Source of the DNA: Vanessa cardui
Lineage: Eukaryota; Arthropoda; Insecta; Lepidoptera; Nymphalidae
Direction of reading: 5' to 3'
Assembly: GCF_905220365.1 (NCBI RefSeq)
Contig: NC_061136.1
Coordinates: 13,867,702-13,931,701 of the forward strand
DNA: 64,000 bases
This document shows, piece after piece, positions 23,101-30,043 of the stretch (the first letter of the stretch is position 1; the number at the start of each line of letters is the position of its first letter). Under the pieces are notes generated by a model that worked only from the letters and a program-made list of their open reading frames with translations, ran no database searches and was not told where the DNA came from. The position numbers and the translations under genes were made by a program.

Positions 23101-25687
23101 GGTGAGTGAGCCAGTGTAACTACAGGCACAAGGGACATAATATCTTAGTTCCCAAGGTTAGTGGCGCATTGATGTGTCAATTGAGTGGTCATTGTCTATG
23201 CCTATGACCCATAAGCTCGTCCGCCAACCTATACCATAAAAAAATGACGTAATCTGATTTATTGTGTTGTTTATGTTTTATTAATGATTAATAATATTAC
23301 AGACATTGGGAGTCCCAGTAAAGGTGACCACGAACATTCAAGTCAACATAGCCGTCCGGACGTCCTCTGGAAATCCCATCACGAAACCTCTGAAAGATAA
23401 GGTCATGCCGATACTCTGGCTGTCATTGGTATGTCACTTTCAAATTAACTTGTTTACTTACGCAAGCGATTTCTTTTAATGGTTTTTAGTCGTTGAGAAT
23501 AAATAAATATTATTATTTTAATCATTTAGAACGTCTACAATTATGTTGCAATAATAAAATTTTCTTTTCTATATGATAAATATATATATATATTTTTAAT
23601 TGATACACAAATAAAAGCAGGGATTTCACGATTGATAAATAAGGTTCATTGACAAAGAAATCGAAAAGAATAAAAGATAAATTTGATCCATTTAAATGAA
23701 TAAATTTCACACTTACACAAATAATCTGTCTTGTCTTTCGATTTAGATTCTAGAATAATTCTGTAAGCCTTTCCGTTATAAGAAAGCCTTAAGAAATTCT
23801 TTACTATCCTAATGAGTTACTCTAACATTTAAATAGCACAAACTGTTCACACACACGCCTTTTTATTAAGGCGTTATTTATTAAATTTATTAACGTAATA
23901 AATTCGGTATGATTTATTTCCATCGTTCACCATTAACTATTTTAAATATAGCTTACAAAATCAATATTGAACTTGTAGATGATTATTCCTCATTAATAAT
24001 TTACGATAGTGATTATTATGATCATGAATCAATGATCACGATCATTTTAATAATATCAGGTAGCAAATTAAAGTGTTAAATTAAACATTTAAATGTTAAA
24101 ATATTCAATTAATTTAGTTGTGATTAGTTTCTGTGGCTATTACACGTGTGAAAAGGGGACGGACCTTATAGGGTCTTTTTTGTACCCCAGACAACATAAT
24201 ATGATAATTTTTAGTTGATCAGTTTTGTTGTGAAGAAGTAAAAGCGTAACAAGCAAACACATAAACATTGTTACTTCTGTATTTATATAATATTAGGATG
24301 ACAAGACATACCACAAAAAATTATAAAAATATATATTATAGAAAAGTATATAGCTTAGAGTGGTAAAAAGGTATTTCAAGTGCTAAAATAATTACAAATA
24401 TTAAATCAAAACATCATAATTAATACGAATTTTTTCGAAGAAAATTAAGTTCTAATTAAGAAAAAAATTTAATTATAAATAATTATTTTTATAAGCACTA
24501 CTGATGATGCTTAGTTAGTTTATGTATAACTATTAGGATCTTGATCAATACAATGTAATAATAATTTCATAATTATTTACTGAGAAAAATCATTAGCTAT
24601 CTTATTAAGTATATGATGTTTAAACATACTGTATAATTTATAATTGTTAGATTTAATTGTTGACTACATAACTAAATTGAAACTACACTATAATACTTCG
24701 ACAAGCTGGAGTTTAAAGTTTAAGTAACGTCGTAGGTTAACGTTACGCATTATTCAACGTTTTAAGTTAGAAGCGTTCATATACAAGGCAGTTTCAAAAA
24801 TAACTTTAAAAACGTAATTTTACGCTCGACTAGAGTAAAAAATATCTTTTGATGTCGTTTTACATTTTTGTTTTGGGTTTTATTAATTTTAGTTACGTTA
24901 TCGATGAAAAATTAACTTCTTCTTTTAATTTATTTATTACGATTTATTTCTTCCATGTCATATTTATTAAACGTGAAATTGGCAAAATACTCGTATATAG
25001 AGCTTAAGTTTAACCATGCTATATATAGACAAAAAAAAAAATTAAATTAAAAATTCTCAGAAACTCCCGCCACAAAAACATAAGCTACCTTTAAAAAGTA
25101 AAAAATAATAAAAGAAAATTAATCTTAAAGTACCTATATGTATAAGTATGTAATAATATTAAAAAAAAACTTCGCGTTGGGGGACCGCTCCTAATTAATT
25201 AGTGTCACATGCTTACTTCATCTTTTATCTAACGCTTATTATTATTTTGTACAATAGCGCTTGGTCTCGGTCAAACTTATAACCCCTCTTTTTGCGTCGG
25301 GGGTTAAAAAAGAAAAATATAATAATAAATCTTTAATTATTTCAGTATTGCAAGGAACCGCCTCCAGAAGTTCTCTACCTGCTTAATCTCCGATTAGTCA
25401 TCGCTCCACCTCTGGTCATCACACTCGAAGTCCTACTCTTCATCATCGGTTTGTTCCTCGGAGTCCAGGGAGGCCACCGTCTCTGGAAACCTAAGTATAA
25501 ACTCGTCAATACAAAAGACAATGATAAACCAAGAAAGGCTATCGAACGGAGGAAATCCAGTGTCATTTTAAATATGTCGGATAATAACGGCTTTATCGAT
25601 GATCAGGAATTAGCGAAAGAAGCGGTATCCTTACTCGCTATCACAGAGGAAGATAATCACATACCAGATTTACTATTAAACGAATAA
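1923..25687 (+). CDS. CD36 / scavenger receptor class B family protein, C-terminal 394 residues (7 exons)
   Basis: Joined exons 1923-2126, 4411-4535, 14849-15010, 16502-16608, 18405-18523, 23303-23428 and 25346-25687 read 394 residues in one frame, all with AG/GT borders and matching phases (0,2,2,1,0,0). Family marks: LLWGYDDP near residue 40, the WNKLPGLPE strand, a cysteine-rich stretch with CRVYPF and CTCNSNCLP, the FPIALSKPHYMDADP block, and a C-terminal hydrophobic segment (about residues 298-323) followed by a 70-residue cytoplasmic tail. NMT, NAS and NTS sequons fit a glycosylated ectodomain. Family members bind lipids, lipoproteins, carotenoids or pheromones at the cell surface or in lysosomes; which ligand applies here cannot be read. 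The usual family length is about 480-550, so the N-terminal membrane anchor and about 100-150 residues are missing, presumably encoded left of the window. The subgroup (SCRB versus SNMP) is not settled. Confidence 0.95.
2127..4410. other. CD36-family intron, no recognised content
   Basis: AT-rich throughout. Short open frames here (2482-2712, 4099-4293) are Phe/Leu/Tyr-rich chance frames. No repeat family that I recognise. Confidence 0.6.
4411..4535 (+). CDS. CD36-family exon b
   Basis: Acceptor tctttgcag and donor gtacgg. Starts in phase 0 and leaves two bases (AG) that complete a Ser codon with exon c. Encodes FYAQRKEEVEVELRNAS and the family's SIKSWNKLPGLPEQGY strand. Confidence 0.93.
4655..4835 (+). 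mobile_element. Helitron-like fragment
   Basis: tataaaagcgaaagtaactg, cttgatttccaagaaaggac and tgaagccgcaagcgacaact preserve the order of the Helitron copies in the window. Confidence 0.5.
5219..5512 (-). repeat. single-arm relative of the foldback
   Basis: ataaataaaaattttaacaa, ctgacttcaaacaaaacact, gtcggtgtcagacaagaaaa and ccctacaatacatagaac are collinear with the foldback's right arm plus spacer read in reverse. The 65-codon open frame through it is not a gene. Confidence 0.65.
5513..7048. other. CD36-family intron, mostly featureless
   Basis: Apart from the SINE B fragment at 6000-6112, with weak SINE B traces at about 5750-5840, nothing is recognised. Confidence 0.5.
6000..6112 (+). 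mobile_element. SINE family B, 3' fragment
   Basis: gatggttggtagttctttggc, gatgtaaggaaaggttaac and the terminal cagtggtcaccacttaat block. Confidence 0.5.
7049..7420 (+). repeat. single-arm copy of the window-edge repeat, with AT-rich body
   Basis: Shares gggatatttaccatgttttt and ttcggtggag with 1-67, then continues tcgatattttgacattgtat. The 103-codon open frame through it (7081-7392) is a Phe/Leu/Ile-rich product of AT content with no motif, and I do not treat it as a gene. Confidence 0.4.
7686..7966 (+). mobile_element. SINE family B, near full length
   Basis: ggtggtagggctttgtgcaa at the start; gttgtgttccggtttgaagg in the centre; accatcaggtggcccaaacg and ccaacctataccataaa at the end. It lies about 65 bases from the LINE 3' terminus. 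Confidence 0.85.
8267..11129 (-). pseudogene. LINE ORF2: AP endonuclease and reverse transcriptase, one frameshift
   Basis: The open frame runs from 11129 with no ATG until 10850, yet residues before that ATG already carry endonuclease motifs (HQNIQGI, CFTEHW), so the element's real start is upstream and non-ATG or lost. Then VYRPPSGD, GDFNVDLL and SDH complete the endonuclease. Reverse transcriptase motifs are DLSKAFD, GVPQGSILGP and FADD. The frame stops at 9051, immediately after a run of nine T on the plus strand (9054-9062). The other frame (9070-8267) continues without a gap (LNAQKTKCVVF onward to the thumb and C-terminus), so one extra A in the run broke it. Its stop is at 8267. No RNase H domain is seen. 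Confidence 0.88.
11120..12661 (-). CDS. LINE ORF1 protein: coiled coil plus SGNH-hydrolase-like C-terminus
   Basis: Intact, 513 residues from ATG at 12661. Roughly residues 5-115 and 205-270 are Glu/Lys/Leu-rich heptad sequence consistent with coiled coils, separated by a very basic stretch (KIKKYIKLNKFIRKTKK). The last 190 residues or so (VVVSDKLGQGFG, NNVVVLMHGDSLSL, FKWTEDTMYLPMKSKRQIGN) follow the block order of SGNH/GDSL esterases found in CR1/L2 ORF1 proteins. The nucleophile block lacks a clear GDS and the final block lacks the DxxH histidine, so catalysis is doubtful. ORF1 proteins bind element RNA and form trimers in related LINEs; that role is inferred. Confidence 0.8.
   Translation of the reverse strand: MEYTIMTRKTSMKDMEAKFQLTLKELQSSKELNRQLLQEREDSEEEIQKIVNKNTELKSELAKLNEHCLDVVSQRDNLLEIVTSFKECSEEHERALSRITELEVSLYNAQKAELELEKIQTSQKCDATESLYNELVIPAPDSNTTLQESKIKHTPMSSHNKIKKYIKLNKFIRKTKKNINNYQYICKMRKDRSHLINKVKSSNNKLQNNKIIYENDIEQLQLEISSLQRSLDFVNKKYELAQKQIEEHIHTANNLLELCTSNLEKFESLSNKCNCMHTQENELVPPNSNNTKVSPIKLSQCAPGIHNHNKLGLELNKDVIVVSDKLGQGFGSIIKSEIKNVFNTCSPGATYQYQINKINSMHLGSNNVVVLMHGDSLSLNKKSLIKDIKLLIEIQNQKKCKFIISLFPYSHTLTDAQNLHIYDLNLCLYNLTRHCSNDLMLFDINKFIHRFKWTEDTMYLPMKSKRQIGNLIAYNIKNYFTSNVTKDHMYNKNNNLIYINTDKIKNTQINSLN
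12662..13470 (-). other. probable 5' UTR of the LINE
   Basis: No reading frame of note. It precedes ORF1 and ends near a gactggcaacactgctcag stretch at about 13448-13468. The boundary is inferred from the change to unrelated sequence, not from a target duplication. Confidence 0.4.
13576..13734 (-). pseudogene. unidentified short antisense reading frame with abutting AATAAA
   Basis: 52 open codons ending TGA at 13578-13576. The part from KDCKVIQVEQFRSMKRDSK through LLKENADVTDDVAEALMKRA is charged and helix-like, unlike the Phe/Leu/Ile-rich random frames around it. It has no start codon of its own. A pyrimidine stretch ending ag (ctccctttt aag) precedes the GAC codon and could be an acceptor. 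AATAAA overlaps the stop. It may be the 3' end of a retrocopy or a terminal exon. I do not recognise the protein. Confidence 0.35.
13757..14080 (-). mobile_element. SINE family C copy carrying a 124-bp GC-rich insert
   Basis: On the minus strand: cacgggtaagccactaacag, ggtcccggtttcgattccgg (box B-like), cttgggtctgggtgtttgt, then after the insert ttacttctgattttccacaa and cctacttacattgaggtcag. The same family occurs at 21845-22065 and 52365-52545 without the insert. Insert 13850-13973 is flanked by acaaacacccag on both sides. Confidence 0.65.
14763..14800. repeat. perfect 38-bp palindrome 48 bases before CD36-family exon c
   Basis: Built from agtaaagtactttact units around a central actagt; every base pairs with its partner. 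Confidence 0.85.
14849..15010 (+). CDS. CD36-family exon c
   Basis: Acceptor ttcaacag and donor gtaagt. Encodes IPCNRVKGTYEGLMLPP, then FRKQACRVYPFNF, two of the conserved cysteines of the ectodomain. It ends with AG of an Arg codon. The intron before it is 10.3 kb and carries the LINE; a perfect 38-bp palindrome ends 48 bases before the exon. Confidence 0.95.
15055..15225 (-). mobile_element. SINE family B, diverged fragment
   Basis: Reverse-strand gactcgcccttcaaaccata and accaagatgttatattcctg blocks, otherwise degraded. Confidence 0.45.
15345..15412 (+). mobile_element. SINE family A, 3' fragment
   Basis: ccaacccttttctt-like core and aggaggccttagcccaaaca are the family's terminal blocks. 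Confidence 0.4.
16160..16455 (-). mobile_element. SINE family A (tRNA-derived), full length
   Basis: Read on the minus strand: gagatgacccagtgattaga (box A region), gcgggttcaaacccaggc (box B region), cgtgctcggcggtgaatgaa, gattgcgggtt and a terminal ctggtttatag-type end. The tRNA-like head marks it as a Pol III SINE about 300 bp long. Confidence 0.85.
16502..16608 (+). CDS. CD36-family exon d (cysteine-rich)
   Basis: Acceptor ttgttttag and donor gtaagt. Encodes YKMDETAFNNTSPYACTCNSNCLPDGFVDISSC in pieces, the cysteine cluster that is disulfide-bonded in CD36 proteins. Ends after one base of a Gly codon. Confidence 0.95.
17565..17754. mobile_element. Tc1/mariner-type MITE, 190 bp
   Basis: The left end cagttagagtaagaaaag and the reverse complement of the right end, cagtcagagtaagaaaac, form a 23-bp terminal inverted repeat with three mismatches. 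TA lies directly outside each end (17563-17564 and 17755-17756), the mariner target site. It carries no transposase. Confidence 0.7.
17975..18140 (-). repeat. short relative of the foldback arm
   Basis: aaaatttaacaaaaagaaaa, ccgacttcaaacaaaacact and gaaaaatattagactatttg match the arm; it ends tttttaagtcggttt. Confidence 0.6.
18405..18523 (+). CDS. CD36-family exon e
   Basis: Acceptor gttcacag and donor gtaatt. Encodes FPIALSKPHYMDADPEQQ and GFKPDRQKHMSVVEIEP, the most conserved block of the CD36 ectodomain. Phase 0 at its end. A truncated antisense SINE begins 10 bases into the following intron. Confidence 0.95.
18533..18700 (-). mobile_element. SINE family A, 5'-truncated, beginning 10 bases after CD36-family exon e
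   Basis: Plus strand reads acaacaactacaacaacagc, cccactgctgggcttaggtc and tgcgggttggtggaatacac: the (GTT)n tail and 3' half of the family. Confidence 0.8.
19331..19362. repeat. (GT)n microsatellite
   Basis: gtgtgtgtgtttgtgtgtgt and continuing, one interruption. Confidence 0.9.
19447..19650 (+). mobile_element. SINE family A, 5'-truncated
   Basis: cgtgctcagcggtgaaggaa, catcgtgaggaaacctgcat, cacatgtgcattccatcaac and agaggaggtcttagcccagc. Confidence 0.8.
20662..20952 (-). mobile_element. SINE family A, full length, diverged
   Basis: Plus strand aggcctgtaaatttcccaca through tgcaatcatccgttaagagg and cgactgggccatatcggc, i.e. tail to tRNA-like head. Confidence 0.75.
21845..22065 (+). mobile_element. 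SINE family C (tRNA-like box B)
   Basis: gtgttttcacggatgcgcta, aggtcccggtttcgattcct, tatttctgattttccatatc, cttacattgggatcagagta. Confidence 0.6.
22992..23245 (+). mobile_element. SINE family B with central deletion
   Basis: ggaggtagagctttgtgcaa start and gtgttccggtttgcagggtg centre; the part before the 3' block is shortened, and it ends ccgccaacctataccataaa. It lies 57 bases before CD36-family exon f. Confidence 0.8.
23303..23428 (+). CDS. CD36-family exon f
   Basis: Acceptor aatattacag and donor gtatgt; 42 codons, phase 0 both sides. Encodes TLGVPVKVTTNIQVNIAVR, a membrane-proximal beta strand typical of the family, and KVMPILWLSL. Confidence 0.94.
23429..25159. other. CD36-family intron between exons f and g
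   Basis: Very AT-rich with short A/T runs; nothing recognised. Confidence 0.5.
25160..25312 (-). mobile_element. non-LTR-like tail fragment before the last CD36-family exon
   Basis: cttcgcgttgggggaccgct and ttttgcgtcgggggttaaaa are a GC-rich end pair standing out from AT-rich intron. Family not named. Confidence 0.35.
25346..25687 (+). CDS. CD36-family terminal exon: membrane anchor and cytoplasmic tail
   Basis: Acceptor aattatttcag; TAA stop at 25685. Encodes YCKEPPPEVLYLL, a hydrophobic segment PPLVITLEVLLFIIGLFLGV, and a tail of about 70 residues starting HRLWKPKYK. The tail is basic (KPRKAIERRK) and then acidic, ending EEDNHIPDLLLNE. The end resembles acidic dileucine sorting signals, but the acidic residue spacing does not match the canonical [DE]xxxL[LI]. 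Confidence 0.94.
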   Translation, partial: YCKEPPPEVLYLLNLRLVIAPPLVITLEVLLFIIGLFLGVQGGHRLWKPKYKLVNTKDNDKPRKAIERRKSSVILNMSDNNGFIDDQELAKEAVSLLAITEEDNHIPDLLLNE

Positions 25688-26429
25688 CCTATAAATATAC
25701 TATTACGAATTTAGGATTAACGAAATGTATTTATTACAAAAACCTCACTTATACGAGTTAAAATGTAATTAAATTAAGTAGATTGTATCAATGTTCTTGT
25801 GATGTGTTACTAAAACGTTCTAATACCTACTAGCAGTTAGTAGTATTAGTTATTTATGTACAGAATTGTTACAATATATCACGCGCGTTTCTATATGAAA
25901 TTACTATTTTTCGACTAACAAAGGACTTAAATTAGCTAATATTATGACGGGGCTCAATTACAATAATCAATTATTTAGATTACATACGGACAGACAGACA
26001 AATGATTATTATATTAGACTATCAAAGCCCGGTACAAGCTGTCTATGTATTTAATATTTAAATTGTCATGGCGATCAGTTGAACGATAGAGAGGCTGTGA
26101 CAATGCCATATATATGGCGAGTTACAATCAAGTGTATAATAATCACACAGATCTTGAGAGTACACCCGTTTTTGAGCACAATAATATGAGCTGTGTAGTT
26201 GGATTTATACCCTTGAGACTTGCCGTCCTGGCTTTATCTTTTATCAACAAAGATAAAGATCACTAAGCATTATAATCCGTCCAAAATTGTTTACGGGAAT
26301 TATGGGTATAAGTGTTAAAGAATTACTAGTTGATGTAGGGTTAAGGTTTATACTGTTGAGAATATATTTACAATAAGCTTAGTTATAAATTATCATCGAC
26401 TTCATTAGCTATTGATACAACGTTACACT

Positions 26430-26690
26430 TAATGGTAAGGCTTTCTGCCAGCCTGCCTGTGCACACACAAGACATTCTTCATACCGCCAAAGTAGCAATT
26501 CTTTGTATTATTGTTGATGGGTGAGTGAGGCTATGTAACTACATGTACAAGGGACATAACATCTTATTTCCCAATATTTTTGGCGCATTGACATTAAAAG
26601 GAATACTTGTTATTTTTTACAATGTCCGGGCAATGTTGATCATTATCCAGTTCGCTCGTTTGACCGTACACCTACCTACATATTTAAAAC
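26430..26690 (+). mobile_element. SINE family B, diverged copy
   Basis: gtgagtgaggctatgtaact, acaagggacataacatctta and ggcgcattgacat identify it; both ends are degraded. Confidence 0.5.
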
Positions 26691-27748
26691 AAAAAATTAA
26701 ACGAACAAGGCAATTTGATATATTAATTTGCAGCATTTACTATTATTACTTATAATAATTATTTGACGTAAAGACGAGGCCGTAAAAACGAATCGAAATT
26801 ACGTAACGTTGGTCATAAGTGGCGAGTTATGTGTGTAATATTATTAAAAAAAAACCTACTACATTAGTAGTTAATTACTTTTTTTACGGTTCATTTATTT
26901 ATACACACGTGTAATTAACTTTACCTGAATTTTTTGCTCAATTAGATATAAGCTGTCGCTCAATTTGTACACTACTTTTTTTATCGGATAATTTTTCAGT
27001 GTCTTCAATATATATTCCAAAGTATTTTTTAACACAACTTATGACATTAGCGCGTCAATAGATTGATTACCTTCAATAGCAGCCCTAGAATCTGATATTG
27101 ATTGAGGATTTCGGTTGATGATTGAAAAATGACGTAAAAATTGTTTATTTTAAAACGAACGATGTCTTATGAACACTGTCTCTCCTGTCTGACGATGTGA
27201 TGTGACGCCTAGGACCTATCGTATACATCCTACACAATCCTCAAATTTTATTGGCAGCATTCATAATTACAAAAACAATTAATAATTCCATCCTCATATT
27301 GAACCATACGTCTGTTTTGGCAAAGATTTTATTAATTTTAAATAATATCTTATTTATTTATGACCTAAACCTAGGGCTGTAATAGTAATTTATTGTTTTC
27401 AGTTATAAATATAATTTTTATTTCAGTGGGGAAACCCCATGGGCAATTAAAGATTAAAATTTACCTAAATGTGTTTAAATATGTAATATATAAGAACTTC
27501 CATTAGGTAATACAAAATGTCAGTATTATATAAGTGGAAAATGTTAACAATTTAGTTTTACTGGTAAATGTACAAATAACAACATTAACCGGCAAAAGTG
27601 GAACCAGACAATGTGTAAAATATGTATATTTTCATAATATATTCTAATTTCAACCAATAACCTTTAATAGTAATTTATTGTGATACTACTTTTAAAATAG
27701 ATAGTTTAATTTTTAAGATTTTGTAAATATAGACTGAAGGTGTAATGT

Positions 27749-27754
27749 TAATAA
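27749..27754 (+). terminator. candidate poly(A) signal of the CD36-family gene
   Basis: An AATAAA lies about 2.06 kb after the stop codon. It is the first canonical hexamer I noticed downstream; an ATTAAA near 25769 is an alternative giving a much shorter 3' UTR. Neither is proven. Confidence 0.3.
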
Positions 27755-29372
27755 AAAATACAATTTAAAAATGGATCTCGTTTTATTTATAACCTTATTT
27801 ATTTCAAACTTATAATTACATAACAGACTAGATACAATATTTACACTTTGTAATTTAAGAAATAACTATATAAAATAAAAATAACTTATTATAAGTAACA
27901 AACTTAATAATATTATATTACAACAATTATAGTTTAAATAATTCTATAGTAATTTAAAGGTAAGTGGTACCACCTTCGATATAGGTACATGCGCTGGTAA
28001 CTTATAACTTAAACCTCTTTATATATTAATCAAGAATATATTCAAATTATAATACAGTAAATTTATTATTTACAATTTTTTTTCAAAGATCAAAGAATTA
28101 TTAATCAAACACAAATAGGTTTTTTACCAAATAATAAAATACAAAATGATGAGTGGTAACTAAACTTACCATTAATAAACAACAATTATTAATAAGTTAT
28201 AAAGGTAACGATTTAAGCTAATAAAAAACAAATATTTAACAACAATAACTTTATACATTATATATAACATTATTTAAAGATATGGCTTTACAATTTTCTA
28301 ACACTTAGAAGTTTTAACTACTCGAGTATTTTTGTATTAAAAAAGTTTTTGTAACTCATTAGGTAAATTGGTAGTTTTAATTAGACTCAATGGCTTTTAT
28401 TTAATAAAGGAAGCTATGAAACTGTTACTGAAATCGGACTGACAGTTCTTTTAAAATTGTATCGATAATAATTTTGTGCCTGGCGCTAAAAAGACCAAAG
28501 TATAAGTACAATGAGGCCGCTAATATGTATTAAGACATTTGTACAAGTTTTTTTATGTATAAAAGAGTAAGTATAAAATCAAATCTATATATTTTAATAT
28601 ATGTAACTGAGTTTCTTTATCTGGTTTTTTCGGTAAAACCTAAATTTAATTCAACTTTGTAGCAACACGATTCGAAGTTTTGTGAATCCTTTTGATTTCT
28701 TGTGAACGATTTCAGTAGTCGTAGTATGGTCTCATGATATAACCAATTCAGATGACACTATAACAATTAAACACCATCATCATCATGGAGAACTTTTCAT
28801 ATCCGTTTCAAGGGTAATTTATTATTATTGCTTAATAATTTGTAGCATTAAGTAATCTTGTAACGTACATTCCATTATTCATGCGACTATTTTATCCAGT
28901 GGGGAAAAAAATTGTTAATCGTATTGTGTAAATTCAAGTTTAAAATTTCAAGCAAATTAAAGACCGCAAATGATTTTTGTGTGTGTTTCATTTGTACGTT
29001 AATCACTATGAATCAACTTTTTACCAAATATAGCTATATAAATGATGAAGGCAAAAAATGAAGATTACAAAAATGTTATTTATGATACACAAAAAAACAA
29101 AGGCAGGCAGACTGACGGACTGTATTATAATACACGTGTCTTTTTATATTTATTATTGGTAACACAGAATTATGAATGACGATCTGATACGTATCAATCT
29201 CCACCAATACAGATATATAAAATTAAATGAGTGATTTTAAATAGTATGTCATTACTCTCATTAAGACTTCTTAATTAATATGCTTAACAAAATAAATAAA
29301 TTTGGATTATAACCACACATTAAATGCCACATTAAGTAAAAAGAATGTATATGTTAATAGTAATAAATCTAC

Positions 29373-29600
29373 TTGGTGGTAAGGCTCTCTGCAAGCCCGT
29401 CTGGGTTTTAGCTCCATACAGTATATTGTCATGTTCAACTGATTAGTTAGTGAGCTAGTGTAACTAAAGAAACAAAAGATATAACATATTAGATGCCAAG
29501 GATGTTTTATGTATCTTAGAGTAGCTTTTCTATAGATTTAGTGGTCACTAACGGTCACGTGACCAATATGCCTGTTTGACTACCTATATGATGAAGAAAA
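29373..29600 (+). mobile_element. SINE family B, diverged copy
   Basis: ggtggtaaggctctctgcaa start, agcccgtctgggtttt, then a degraded body ending in a ccaatatgcctgtttgac block. Confidence 0.55.
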
Positions 29601-29730
29601 GTTTTCGTTTACATTATAGGCTTGAAGAATGCTCCACAACTATTCTAATCAACAATTCAACAATTTTTTGATCCACTCTATGGATTGGGTGGGATTTTAT
29701 GTACTGCAAATTTAAATTAATTTCGATATT

Positions 29731-29736
29731 TTTATT
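29731..29736 (-). terminator. candidate poly(A) signal of the serine protease gene
   Basis: AATAAA on the minus strand about 146 bases after the TGA stop would give a short 3' UTR. Placement is plausible but only a hexamer match. Confidence 0.4.
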
Positions 29737-29881
29737 TCATCATTATTTTACAATTAAACAGGCTTTAAGTTCTCAAACGAGATTTCTCTCTTGAATTTTG
29801 TAATTACTTGAGTAACCCTCTGGAAATGTTCGGTCTAAACGACCGTTGCTGCCAATTCGAAGGTTGAATACCGATTACCTT

Positions 29882-30043
29882 TCAACTGGCATAAATATGA
29901 GCGTAAATCCATGACACGTAATGACCGACGTTCGTGTAAACATCTGGAACACCCATTCTAGCACATCCTGAGCCGAAGGATGTCAAGCCTCGCAGCTCCC
30001 AGCGACCACCTGATCTGCACTGGAGTGGGCCCCCACTGTCGCC
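29882..30043 (-). CDS. serine protease exon 6: catalytic Ser and C-terminus
   Basis: Acceptor ctttccag; stop TGA at 29884-29882. Encodes GDSGGPLQCRSGGRWELRG, LTSFGSGCARMGVPDVYTNV and a C-terminal SWIYAHIYAS helix. S385 is catalytic. F405 replaces the usual Trp215, and D416 falls at position 226, where most family members have Gly. Confidence 0.95.
   Translation of the reverse strand, partial: GDSGGPLQCRSGGRWELRGLTSFGSGCARMGVPDVYTNVGHYVSWIYAHIYAS

Larger units (their letters stand above)
18701..23302. other. CD36-family intron between exons e and f
   Basis: Holds the listed SINE A, B and C copies and a (GT)n tract. A tandem duplication of about 25 bases (tacttttaataagatgaaaa) lies at 19119-19182. 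The remaining sequence, including 19969-20322 and 22296-22532, shows no gene. Confidence 0.5.
25688..29881. other. intergenic region between convergent genes
   Basis: Presumably begins with the CD36-family 3' UTR. Contains two decayed SINE B copies. From 27450 to 29300 the sequence is AT-rich and featureless. Confidence 0.5.
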
